Made by a program: the position numbers and the translations under genes. Shown in pieces: positions 1 to 7,718 of a DNA stretch of 64,000 bases. The stretch comes from Ferrovibrio sp041906005 (GTDB lineage: Bacteria; Pseudomonadota; Alphaproteobacteria; Ferrovibrionales; Ferrovibrionaceae): contig NZ_JAYRJY010000001.1 of assembly GCF_041906005.1 (NCBI RefSeq), positions 806,001 through 870,000 of the forward strand, given 5' to 3'. A model generated the notes under the pieces. That model saw only the letters and a list, made by a program, of their open reading frames with translations, was not told where the DNA came from and did not search any database. Each line of letters begins with the position of its first letter. The first letter of the stretch is position 1.

Positions 1-321
1 GGCCAGCGCCAGCGCATCGCCATAGCCCGCGCCCTGCTGCGCGATCCGCCGGTGCTGCTGCTTGACGAGGCAACCTCCTCGCTTGACGCGGAATCGGAAG
101 GCAAGGTGCAGAACGCGCTGGAGCGCCTGATGCAGGGCCGCACGACACTGGTGATCGCACATCGCCTTGCCACAGTGCAAAAGGCCGACCGCATCCTGGT
201 CATGGATCAGGGCCGGATCGTCGCTGCCGGCCGTCACGACACCCTGATGGCGGAAGACGGCCTCTACGCCCGGTTGGCACGCCTGCAATTCATGTCCGGC
301 CCGGCCAATGCCGCCGCGTAG
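1..321 (+). CDS. ABC exporter, C-terminal part of ATPase domain (partial)
   Basis: The reading frame is open from the first base and ends at TAA 319-321, so only the last 106 residues are present. They hold the end of an ABC signature (GQRQRIAIARALLRDP), Walker B (VLLLDEATSSLD), and the H-loop (VIAHRLATV). This combination and the tail 'ILVMDQGRIVAAGRHDTLM' are typical of the nucleotide-binding half of MsbA/LapB-type exporters that carry membrane and ATPase domains on one chain. The transported substrate cannot be told from this fragment. The following gene begins inside its last codons, so the two are probably co-transcribed. Confidence 0.9.
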   Translation, partial: GQRQRIAIARALLRDPPVLLLDEATSSLDAESEGKVQNALERLMQGRTTLVIAHRLATVQKADRILVMDQGRIVAAGRHDTLMAEDGLYARLARLQFMSGPANAAA

Positions 322-1426
322 CCGCCGGTCGGACAAGCCGCTGCAGCGCGGCCTGATGCGATTCTGGTGGCGCTTCATCCTCGTCGCGCTGATCGCCTAT
401 GTCGGGTACACGATCTGGCTCGGCGGCGCCTATCGCAACATTGAACCATTCGTGGCCGGTCAGTGCATCGCGGTGGCTTCGCCGCCGGGGCCGGAAGACA
501 TGGCGATCCTGCCTGGTGGCCATGCCGCCATTATCGCCAGCCAGGACCGACGCGACCGCGGCGCACAGGGCGGGCTATATCTGTATGACATGACGGCCCG
601 GCCGGGCCGCTTCATGCCGATCGATTTGCCGCCCAGCCTGCCCTTCCATCCCCATGGCATGAGCCTGTTTGCCGCGCCCGACGGCCAGGTCTTCCTGCAT
701 GTCATCAACCATCGCAGCGCCGAGCGCCATACCGTAGAGATATTCCTGCTGCAGCTTGCGGCCGACGGCACGCCGACAGTGCGCCATCGCGGCAGCGTCA
801 GCAGTGATCTGTTCGTGCACCCGAACGGCATCGCCGCAGCGGGCCCGGAATCCTTCTACCTCACCAACGATCGCGGCAGCGGACCGCGCTGGATGCATAT
901 GGCGGAGAACCTGCTGCAGCTCAGCCGCTCGACCGTGGTGTATCACGACGGCCGTTTCGCGCGCGTGGTGGCGGAAGATATCGCCTTCGCCAACGGCATC
1001 GAAGTCTCCGCCGATGGCGGTACGGTGCTGGTGGCGTCCACGCTGTGGCGCATGCTGCTGACCTATGTCCGGGATCCATCCAGCGGCATGCTGCTGCGCA
1101 CGGGCAGCCTGCCTCTGCCGTTTGGACCAGACAACATCCGGCGCGATGGCAATGGCAGCCTGTGGGTGGCCGGACATCCCAATGCCTTTGCCTTCATCGG
1201 CCATGCAATGAACGGGGAAAAGGAGAGCCCCGGCATGGTACTGCGGATCAGCCATGATAACCGCGGCGTCGCCCGGCTACAGGAAGCCTTCGCCGACCCC
1301 GGCACCCTGATCTCGGGCACCAGCGTAGCGGTGCAGCATCAGGGCCGCCTGCTGATTGGCGCCGTGTTCCAGCCGACGATGTTGGATTGCCAGCTCGATG
1401 CCATGCAGCTCAGGGACATCAACTGA
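308..1426 (+). CDS. Membrane-anchored paraoxonase/SMP-30-like beta-propeller protein
   Basis: This 372-residue protein has one N-terminal membrane segment (about residues 22-40, FILVALIAYVGYTIW) followed by an extracytoplasmic beta-propeller. The motifs 'FHPHGMS', 'VHPNGIAA', 'YLTNDRGSG' and 'FANGIEVSADGG' follow the spacing seen in serum paraoxonase/arylesterase and gluconolactonase families, where Asn and Asp residues bind the catalytic calcium. A lactone or ester hydrolase function is therefore likely but the substrate is unknown. The start at 308 overlaps the upstream ABC gene by 14 bases; an internal ATG at 356 (MRFWWRF) directly before the membrane segment is an equally good start. Neither has a strong ribosome site. 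Confidence 0.75.
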   Translation: MPPRSRRSDKPLQRGLMRFWWRFILVALIAYVGYTIWLGGAYRNIEPFVAGQCIAVASPPGPEDMAILPGGHAAIIASQDRRDRGAQGGLYLYDMTARPGRFMPIDLPPSLPFHPHGMSLFAAPDGQVFLHVINHRSAERHTVEIFLLQLAADGTPTVRHRGSVSSDLFVHPNGIAAAGPESFYLTNDRGSGPRWMHMAENLLQLSRSTVVYHDGRFARVVAEDIAFANGIEVSADGGTVLVASTLWRMLLTYVRDPSSGMLLRTGSLPLPFGPDNIRRDGNGSLWVAGHPNAFAFIGHAMNGEKESPGMVLRISHDNRGVARLQEAFADPGTLISGTSVAVQHQGRLLIGAVFQPTMLDCQLDAMQLRDIN

Positions 1427-1441
1427 AAACCGCTTAAGGAT

Positions 1442-1909
1442 TCAGAAGCGGTAGCGGGCACATTGGTCGGCGCGCAGCACGCTCTCCTGCCGGAAGCGCA
1501 TCTTGTAGTCAGCAGCGATGGCATCCAGGGCCTGATCCGCCGCGCCATCCCCCTCATGCAGCACCAGCAGGACATGGCTGTCCTCCCGCACGACCTCGCC
1601 GGTCCGGGATGAGCGCCAGGCACCCTGCCCGGCCAGCAATGTAAAGCCGTCGGGAAAGCGCGGCACGATCACCTCGTCGACAAAGCGGTTCCAATCCGCC
1701 GCCTCGACCTTGCCCTGTTCGGCAATCGTGGTGCCGAAGAACAGGCTGCTGCTCTGCTGCCGGCATATTGCCAGCGGATTGAGCCAGACATAGACCGCCG
1801 CCGCGATCAGCAGCAGAAAAACACCCGCAGCCAGCACCAGCGCGGCCAACACCCGGGTCTGCAGGATTCCAAGCCGTTCACCGACTTTCAGGAAGGCTTC
1901 CTCGAACAT
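1442..1909 (-). CDS. DUF3574 protein with N-terminal membrane anchor
   Basis: The protein has 155 residues. A membrane segment lies at about 20-42 (VLAALVLAAGVFLLLIAAAVYVW) and a DUF3574-like domain follows: 'LFFGTTI', 'WNRFVDEVIVPRFPDGFTLLAGQGAWR' in pieces, 'REDSHVLLVLH' and 'YKMRFRQESVLR'. The family's function is unknown. The gene directly follows the MotB-like gene (its start is one base past that stop), so the three leftward genes 4138-1442 look like one operon. The membrane anchor and the operon suggest that it works at the inner membrane next to the MotA/MotB-like channel; this is inference. Confidence 0.7.
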   Translation of the reverse strand: MFEEAFLKVGERLGILQTRVLAALVLAAGVFLLLIAAAVYVWLNPLAICRQQSSSLFFGTTIAEQGKVEAADWNRFVDEVIVPRFPDGFTLLAGQGAWRSSRTGEVVREDSHVLLVLHEGDGAADQALDAIAADYKMRFRQESVLRADQCARYRF

Positions 1910-2980
1910 TCAGCGTTCGGTGAGCTTGAGTTCGATGCGGCGATTGCGGCGATAGGCAATCTGGTCCTCACGGGCATCCAGCGGCTGGAATTCGCCGAAG
2001 CCGGTGGCGGCCAGCCGTTCGACAGGCACGCCCTGGCTGGCCAGGAACTTGACCACCGATATGGCGCGCGCGGACGACAGCTCCCAGTTTGACGGGAATT
2101 GTGGCGTATTGATCGGCAGCTTGTCGGTATGGCCATCCACACGCAGGACCCAGGGCAGATCCGTCGGAATCTTGCTGCTGATCTCGATCAGGGTCTTGGC
2201 CAACTTGGCGATCTGCTCCCGCCCCTCGGGTTTCAGCTCGGCTGAAGCGGAGTCGAACAGGACTTCCGACTGGAATACAAAGCGATCGCCCACGATCTGG
2301 ATGTCGCGCCGGTTGCCCAGCGCCTGGCGCAGGCGGCCAAAGAACTCGGAACGGTAATTCACCAGTTCGTCCACCTTGCGGGCCAGGGCGGCATTCAGGC
2401 GTTTGCCCAAGTCGCTGATCTGCGCCTGGTTGGCTTTGTCCTTGTCTTCGCTTTCCTTCAGGATGCGCTCGATCTGCGCCATCTGTTCACGCAGGGCCAT
2501 AAGCTGCCGATTGAGCAGATCGACCTGGCTGCGCGCTTCGGCGGTCAACCGCCTTTCCTGCTCCAGCTGGCCGCTGCTGGAAACCAGCTTGCCTTGCAAA
2601 TCGACGACGATCTGTTGCTGTTCGGCCAGCCGCTTCTCGCTTTCATCGGCGCGGGCCTGACTTTCGGCGAGCACGGCTGCAAGCTGGTCCCGCTCGGCGT
2701 TCGCGCTGCTTAATGTGGCCTGCAGATTGGTCAGATCGACACGCAACTGGGCGTTATTGCTTTTTTCCAGCGCCAGCTGATCGACCAGGCCGGCCAGTTC
2801 GCTGCGCAGGGCATCGATGGCCTTGTCGCGGCCCGAGATGGCATTGGCGAGAAAGAACTGCACCAGGATAAAGACGGCCAGAACGAAGACGATGACCATC
2901 AGCAATGTCGACAACACGTCGACATAGCCGGGCCATGCTCCGGCTGCCTGGTGATCGTTGCGCCGCCGGCTCAGCGCCAT
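1910..2980 (-). CDS. MotB/TolR-like protein with coiled coil and OmpA peptidoglycan-binding domain
   Basis: The 356-residue product has a short cytoplasmic N-terminus and one membrane helix (about 19-45) that begins with Asp21 in 'GYVDVLSTLLMV'. Asp21 lies where MotB carries its essential proton-binding Asp. A long heptad-like coiled coil follows (about 50-190), rich in Leu, Glu, Gln and Lys. The C-terminus (about 230-352) is an OmpA-type peptidoglycan-binding domain with 'FDSASAELKPEG', 'RVDGHTDKLPI' and 'NWELSSARAISVVKFL'. The partner channel gene is 6 bases upstream. No flagellar genes are nearby, so this is probably a non-flagellar, ion-driven envelope machine rather than a motility stator. 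Confidence 0.85.
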   Translation of the reverse strand: MALSRRRNDHQAAGAWPGYVDVLSTLLMVIVFVLAVFILVQFFLANAISGRDKAIDALRSELAGLVDQLALEKSNNAQLRVDLTNLQATLSSANAERDQLAAVLAESQARADESEKRLAEQQQIVVDLQGKLVSSSGQLEQERRLTAEARSQVDLLNRQLMALREQMAQIERILKESEDKDKANQAQISDLGKRLNAALARKVDELVNYRSEFFGRLRQALGNRRDIQIVGDRFVFQSEVLFDSASAELKPEGREQIAKLAKTLIEISSKIPTDLPWVLRVDGHTDKLPINTPQFPSNWELSSARAISVVKFLASQGVPVERLAATGFGEFQPLDAREDQIAYRRNRRIELKLTER

Positions 2981-2986
2981 GACGGA

Positions 2987-4138
2987 TCAGCCCTGCCGGC
3001 GCGGCGCATCCGCCATGGCGGCGATGGTGCGCGACAGCAGCTTGATCTCGGCGCGCATGTCATCGACCAGTTTGGCACGGCCCTGGGCGGCATCGTCGAG
3101 CAGGCGGGTAAGCAGAATGTCGATATTGCGCAGGTGGCCGCGGCTGGCGGCATCGAAGCTGCCGCTTTCGGTATTCTGCGCCAGCTTGGCCAGGATCGGC
3201 TTCATCTCGATCTGATGTTCGGTCAGTTTCAGCAACAGCCCCTGTTCGGCACGCATCTGCTCGGTCAACAGGCTCAGCTTTTCATTCAATTGCATCAACG
3301 CGGCGCCGCTCTGGCTGCGGTTATCCTCGCCGCGCGCCATGGTGCGCTGCAGATTGTCGAGGCTGTCGGCTGTCTGCTCCAGCAGGGCCTGCACATAAGC
3401 CGGCACCGACTGGTCGCCATCGACGACGGCACCGCCGCCGACCCGCGTGAATCCCGCCAGCCATTCTTCCAGGTCGTTATAGAACCGGTTCTGCGCCTGA
3501 CCCGCCTGGAGGTCGAGGAAGCCCAGGATCAACGAACCCGCCAACCCCATCATCGAGGTCGAGAAGGCCAGGCCCATGCCGGCCAGCGGTGTTTCGAGAC
3601 CGCCCTTCAGTTTCGAGAACAGGACATTGATGTCGTCGTTGGTGTTCAGCGACAGGCCGTTGATGGTATCGCCCACACCATTGATGGTCTCCAGCAGGCC
3701 CCAGAAGGTGCCGAGCAGACCGAGGAATACCATCAGGCCGATAAAGTAGCGCGAGATATCGCGGGCCTCGTCGAGCCGCGAACCGACAGAGTCGAGTAGC
3801 GCGCGAGTGGCGGCAGCCGACAGCGAACCACGCGGACCACGATTGGCCAGCATGCGGGCCAGCGGGCCGAGCAAGCTCGACGGCTCGCCGGCATTGCCCG
3901 CACCGGCGCCGCGCTGCGCCTTCTGCCAGGCCTCGACCCAGTTCGCCTCCTGGCCAATGATCCAGACCTGACGGAAAGCATACAGGATGCCGATCACCAG
4001 CACGGCGGCGATCAGGCTGTTCAGCGCCGGATTGGCCATGAAGGCGCGCAGCAAAGTCGCATGCAGCATCGCGATCACGACGCCCACGGCGACGAGAAAC
4101 GCGATCATGCGAAACAGAAAACGGCCAGGCTTGGTCAT
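2987..4138 (-). CDS. MotA/TolQ/ExbB-type proton-channel protein with long helical tail
   Basis: This protein of about 383 residues has N-terminal membrane segments (FRMIAFLVAVGVVIAML; LNSLIAAVLVIGILYAF) and the MotA/TolQ/ExbB channel core 'YFIGLMVFLGLLGTFWGLLETI' and 'PLAGMGLAFSTSMMGLAGSLILGF'. Its C-terminal 150 residues are soluble and mostly helical (TADSLDNLQRTM; LNEKLSLLTEQMRAEQGLLL). The family uses the proton motive force to drive a partner anchored to peptidoglycan, here the gene 6 bases downstream. I prefer ATG 4138 because GGAAGG lies 9 bases before it; ATG 4147 is the alternative. The pair resembles the channel part of Zorya (ZorAB), but no ZorC, D or E gene is nearby. Confidence 0.85.
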   Translation of the reverse strand: MTKPGRFLFRMIAFLVAVGVVIAMLHATLLRAFMANPALNSLIAAVLVIGILYAFRQVWIIGQEANWVEAWQKAQRGAGAGNAGEPSSLLGPLARMLANRGPRGSLSAAATRALLDSVGSRLDEARDISRYFIGLMVFLGLLGTFWGLLETINGVGDTINGLSLNTNDDINVLFSKLKGGLETPLAGMGLAFSTSMMGLAGSLILGFLDLQAGQAQNRFYNDLEEWLAGFTRVGGGAVVDGDQSVPAYVQALLEQTADSLDNLQRTMARGEDNRSQSGAALMQLNEKLSLLTEQMRAEQGLLLKLTEHQIEMKPILAKLAQNTESGSFDAASRGHLRNIDILLTRLLDDAAQGRAKLVDDMRAEIKLLSRTIAAMADAPRRQG

Positions 4139-4158
4139 GCGGTCCATCCTTCCGTTTC

Positions 4159-4181
4159 TGCCGTAAGGAGCGAATACGGCA
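4159..4181. promoter_or_regulatory. Inverted repeat upstream of the MotA-like gene
   Basis: Perfect 7-base arms TGCCGTA (4159-4165) and TACGGCA (4175-4181) are separated by 9 bases and lie about 20 bases before the MotA-like start. It could be a regulator site or a small leader hairpin. Confidence 0.35.
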
Positions 4182-4286
4182 ATTTCACGGCACCGGGCCC
4201 GTCAGCGCGACAGGCAGACGAATCAATTCCCCCGGCTCCGATGATCGCTTAGGCGACGGAGTGTGATCAACCCGAAGTTCAGACGA

Positions 4287-5297
4287 TCAACGGCCCGGCG
4301 GCGCAACTTCGACGCGATCCGGCGCCGTGCCGTCGGTCGGAACGCCAAGGGCGCGGACATCAATCCGGGTCGAACGGATGCCCTTGTCGATCAGGTATTG
4401 CCGCACTGCCAAAGCACGGGTGAGCGACAGGCGGCGCGCGCCGCTGCCGCCATCGCCGACGGTATTCGCGGCATAGGCCCGAACCTGCAGGCGCTCCTCG
4501 TTGCTGGCAAACTGCTTTACCAGCCCGTCCAGCACGGCCAGGTCGCCAGCCGGCAATTCACCCTGACCGGGTTGAAACGGAATGGTCACGACACCGCCCT
4601 GTATGCCAGGAGCAGCCGCCGGTGCTGTGGGGGCCACAAGGGCGCTCTGCTGCGTGGCCGGATTGGCAGCCGGCGCGGCAGGAGCAACCGGAGCGGCAGC
4701 GAGCTGCGGAGGAGCTGCCGGCACTGCCGGCGCAGCAGGCGCCGGAGCCGGAACAGGCGCCTCGGCCGCAGGCGCCTTGGCAGCAGAAGCTGGTGCCGCC
4801 GGAACGACAGGTTGCGGCGCGCCGGGTGCTGCCGGCGCGGGAATGGCGGCCTGGGCCGGCGGTGATACAGGCGCTGTCTCGGAAGCGGACTGGCCCGGAG
4901 CGGAAGCCGCTGGCGCGGTGGCAGCGGAGACGTCGGAAGCGCTTGCCTTAGCGGGCGGTTGCGCCGAAGCCACGGCGGGGCGGGCTGCGGCGCGCGCCTT
5001 CGGCTTAGCCGGCGTCGGCCGTGAAAGGCTGGTTTCACCCAATAATGGGGCGGGGCCGGCAACGACTGATGGCTGCGCGGCTTTTGATGCCATGGGACGC
5101 CCGGTGGCACCCAGCAGTGGCCCCGGCGTAGGCGTATTCACGCCGAAGGGATTGCCGCCACCCAGTTGGTCGAGTGCCTGCAGATTGACCTGGATATTGC
5201 CGCTGCCGATCATGGTCTGGGCATGGACAGCGGGCACGGCAAGGACAAGCGCCAGCGACGCCGCAGCAAACGATAGCGTAAGTGGCCTGGCAGCCAT
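4287..5297 (-). CDS. Periplasmic OmpA-like protein with long Pro/Ala linker
   Basis: Translation from ATG 5297 gives a 336-residue protein with a cleavable signal peptide (MAARPLTLSFAAASLALVLA, then PAVHAQ). AGGGGGA lies 6 bases before this start. Residues about 90-230 form a low-complexity Pro/Ala linker, and the last 100 residues (VTIPFQPGQGELPAG, LQVRAYAAN, SLTRALAVRQYLIDKGI) match the OmpA C-terminal fold. The DGHTD-like motif of classical peptidoglycan binders is replaced by 'AYAANTVGD', so binding to the wall is not certain. An in-frame extension to 5405 lacks support. It precedes the MotA/MotB-like genes on the same strand with a 149-base gap. Confidence 0.75.
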   Translation of the reverse strand: MAARPLTLSFAAASLALVLAVPAVHAQTMIGSGNIQVNLQALDQLGGGNPFGVNTPTPGPLLGATGRPMASKAAQPSVVAGPAPLLGETSLSRPTPAKPKARAAARPAVASAQPPAKASASDVSAATAPAASAPGQSASETAPVSPPAQAAIPAPAAPGAPQPVVPAAPASAAKAPAAEAPVPAPAPAAPAVPAAPPQLAAAPVAPAAPAANPATQQSALVAPTAPAAAPGIQGGVVTIPFQPGQGELPAGDLAVLDGLVKQFASNEERLQVRAYAANTVGDGGSGARRLSLTRALAVRQYLIDKGIRSTRIDVRALGVPTDGTAPDRVEVAPPGR

Positions 5298-5418
5298 CGA
5301 TGTTCCCCCTGCCGGTGCGTGATCCCGATCTGGCGCAGACGATACCCGAGGCAGCCGAATCCGACAACCCGGCAGACCGGATATCGGCCGCCGGATTTCA
5401 AGCACTTGTGCGGTGCGG

Positions 5419-6207
5419 CTACTTGGTCAGGAGCTTGCGGAGGGGCGCGTGCAGCACATCGTTGGCGGCCACGATACCGCCGGTCGACAGCATCTGGTCG
5501 CCACCGGCCAGATCGGTGACCATGCCGCCGGCCTCGCGCACCAGCACGATACCTGCCGCCATGTCCCAAGGCGACAGACCGGATTCCCAGAAGCCGTCGA
5601 ACCGACCGGCGGCCACGTAGCACAGGTCGAGCGCGGCCGCGCCCATCCGGCGAATACCCGCCACTTCCGGCATGATGCTGGTCAGGTCTTTGACGAAGGC
5701 GGCATGGCCCGGCTTGCCGTGAAACGGAATGCCGGTACCGAATACCGCCTCGGTCAGCTTGCGTCGGGCCGAAACACGCAGGCGCCGCTCGTTCACATAG
5801 GCGCCGACACCCTTCTCGGCCCAGAACAATTCATCACGCACCACATCCAGCACGATGCCGGCAACCAGTTCGTCTTCGCGCTGCACGCCAACCGAAATGG
5901 CAAAATGCGGAATGCCGTGCAGGAAATTGGTGGTGCCATCCAGCGGATCGATGATCCAGTAGCTCTTGCCGTCCTTCGCCTCGATCCGGCCGCCTTCTTC
6001 CATGATGAAGCCGAAATCGGGCCGCAGCTTGGCCAGTTCCTGCTGCAGGATCTTCTCGGCCTTGCGGTCGGCGGCAGAGACGAAATCGGCCGGGCCCTTC
6101 TTGGAAACCTGGAGATGTTCGACTTCGTTGAAATCGCGGATCAGGCTGCGCTGCGCTTTACGCGCCGCGTTCGCCATCGCATTGATCAGGGCGGATCGCA
6201 GGGCCAT
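5419..6207 (-). CDS. suhB: Inositol monophosphatase family protein
   Basis: The 262-residue protein carries the full metal site of the Mg-dependent inositol monophosphatase family: 'EEGG' (about 70-73), 'WIIDPLDGTTNFLHG' (84-98, with Asp87, Asp90, Thr92) and 'SPWDMAAG' near residue 210. The family hydrolyses inositol 1-phosphate and, as SuhB, also binds RNA polymerase antitermination complexes in some bacteria. Length and motif order are normal. The gene lies between thiE and the OmpA-like gene on the same strand. Whether the cellular substrate is inositol phosphate or another sugar phosphate is not visible. Confidence 0.9.
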   Translation of the reverse strand: MALRSALINAMANAARKAQRSLIRDFNEVEHLQVSKKGPADFVSAADRKAEKILQQELAKLRPDFGFIMEEGGRIEAKDGKSYWIIDPLDGTTNFLHGIPHFAISVGVQREDELVAGIVLDVVRDELFWAEKGVGAYVNERRLRVSARRKLTEAVFGTGIPFHGKPGHAAFVKDLTSIMPEVAGIRRMGAAALDLCYVAAGRFDGFWESGLSPWDMAAGIVLVREAGGMVTDLAGGDQMLSTGGIVAANDVLHAPLRKLLTK

Positions 6208-6243
6208 TGATTTTTAGCTCGTCTGGAAAGGGGGCGGACCCTA

Positions 6244-6900
6244 TCAGCGCCGGCCATGCTTGGCAATCGCCCGGTTGAAGGCAGCGACAGCCGCCGCCGG
6301 TCCTTCCGGGTGGCGCCAGACCCCGGCCGAAACCGCCAGAAAATCGGCCCCGGCCTCGATCAGCGGGGGGCAGTTTTCCACCGTGATCCCGCCGATGGCC
6401 ACACAGGGCACTTCCATCAATTCCGACCACCAGGCCAGGATTTCCGGCTCGGCCCGGGTCTTGGGCTGTTTGGTGTCGGTCGGGAAAAATGCCCCGAAGG
6501 CGACATAATCGGCGCCGGCCTCGGCGGCCTCCATCGCCAGATGGCGGGAGTTGTGACAGGTCACGCCGACGATCCGGTCCGGCCCCAGGATACGGCGCGC
6601 CTCCTCGTAGGGCGTGTCTTCCTGCCCCACATGCACGCCATCGGCGCCCAGCTTGATCGCCAGATCCGGCCGGTCGTTGATCAGCAGGGCCACGTCATGC
6701 TCGTGGCAGATCGGCAGCAATGCCTCGGCCGCGCGACGGAACGCATTGTCGGACGCCGTGTTCTCGCCATCCTTCAGGCGCAGTTGCACGCAGGCGACAT
6801 CGCCGCCGCCCAGAGCGGCTTTCAACTCTTCGGCAAATGTCCTGGGTTCGATCGCCGGCGGCGTGATCAGATACAGCCTTTGGTCTGGAGTCTTGTTCAT
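6244..6900 (-). CDS. thiE: Thiamine phosphate synthase
   Basis: This 218-residue TIM-barrel protein joins HMP pyrophosphate and thiazole phosphate to give thiamine phosphate. Family motifs are 'VQLRLKD' (pyrophosphate contact), 'LLINDRPDLAIKLGADGVHVGQED' in parts, 'GVTCHNSRHLAMEAAEAGADYVAFGAFFPT' in parts, and 'CVAIGGIT' near the C-terminus. Some alphaproteobacterial paralogues differ at the thiazole site, so a ThiE-like role is called rather than proven. Its stop lies 36 bases upstream of suhB, and its start is 3 bases after the alpha/beta hydrolase stop, suggesting one transcript. No other thiamine gene is seen in the window. Confidence 0.85.
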   Translation of the reverse strand: MNKTPDQRLYLITPPAIEPRTFAEELKAALGGGDVACVQLRLKDGENTASDNAFRRAAEALLPICHEHDVALLINDRPDLAIKLGADGVHVGQEDTPYEEARRILGPDRIVGVTCHNSRHLAMEAAEAGADYVAFGAFFPTDTKQPKTRAEPEILAWWSELMEVPCVAIGGITVENCPPLIEAGADFLAVSAGVWRHPEGPAAAVAAFNRAIAKHGRR

Positions 6901-6903
6901 GGA

Positions 6904-7698
6904 TCAACCGGCAATAAAACCCTTCAGCGCGTCGAGCGTCTCGTCCGGGCGTTCGCCCATCATCATGTGGCCGCAAGCCGGTAGCACATCGATGCGGCCA
7001 TTCTTGAATTCCTTCGCCCAGCCGCGGGCTGCACGCAGCGGCGTCATGATGTCGCGTTCACCAGCCAGGATTTGCACCGGACAGCCAACGGCAGCCACCG
7101 CCGCCTTGCCGTTCTGGTAGGCGTTGCACAGCCGGAAGCCCAGCGCCAGGCATTCGCGCGGCGCCTGGTCGACCAGGCGAATGCTTTCGGCCAGCAGATA
7201 CAGGCCGGGCACGCGGTTGCCGCCGATCTGGTTCTTTTTTGCAATCATCCAGTCGTTCATCAGTTCAACGACCGTATAGGCGCCGCTGTCGGCCAGCGCC
7301 TGCAATTCCGGATTCACCGCCATCGGGAAGGCGAAGCCGAGCAGCGACAGTTTCGATACGCGATCGGGATGCCGCGCCGCCGTTTCCAGTCCAATCAGCG
7401 CACCCATCGAATGGCCCACCAGCGCTGCCTGTTTCACGCCGGCAGCATCCAGCAGCTTCGGCATCCAGTCGGCGAAAGCCTCGACGCTGTCAGGCATCGG
7501 TCCTTCCGAGCGGCCATTGCCCGGCAGGTCCAGCGCCAGCACCGAGAAGCCATGATAGGCGAACCAGCGCGTCTGCAGCGCCCAGACCGTGTGGTCGCAG
7601 GCATTGCCGTGGATGAAGACCACGGCCGGTTTGGCCGGATCGAATGGCTTGCCGCCGGTGGCGGCGAAAACGCGTTTGCCCGCTACATCGAGCCACAT
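6904..7698 (-). CDS. Alpha/beta hydrolase
   Basis: From ATG 7698 the product has 264 residues with the alpha/beta-hydrolase pattern: oxyanion region 'VFIHGNACDHTVW', nucleophile elbow 'GHSMG' (Ser), acid 'AGERDIMTPL' (Asp) and 'CGHMMMGE' (His). The start is chosen because AGGGGAAA lies about 7 bases before it; the open frame runs on to 8481 only as an antisense shadow of metY. It sits 20 bases downstream of metY and 3 bases upstream of thiE. The substrate (ester, thioester or C-C bond) is not predictable from the sequence. Confidence 0.85.
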   Translation of the reverse strand: MWLDVAGKRVFAATGGKPFDPAKPAVVFIHGNACDHTVWALQTRWFAYHGFSVLALDLPGNGRSEGPMPDSVEAFADWMPKLLDAAGVKQAALVGHSMGALIGLETAARHPDRVSKLSLLGFAFPMAVNPELQALADSGAYTVVELMNDWMIAKKNQIGGNRVPGLYLLAESIRLVDQAPRECLALGFRLCNAYQNGKAAVAAVGCPVQILAGERDIMTPLRAARGWAKEFKNGRIDVLPACGHMMMGERPDETLDALKGFIAG

Positions 7699-7718
7699 CG
7701 TGACGTTTCCCCTGTTTC

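Noticed and set aside
1442..4138. Zorya anti-phage system
   Set aside because: The channel pair resembles ZorAB, but no ZorC/D/E-like helicase or nuclease is present and neighbours are housekeeping genes.
4582..5322. Ala/Gly-rich 246-residue rightward frame
   Set aside because: It is the complement of the Pro/Ala linker of the OmpA-like protein.
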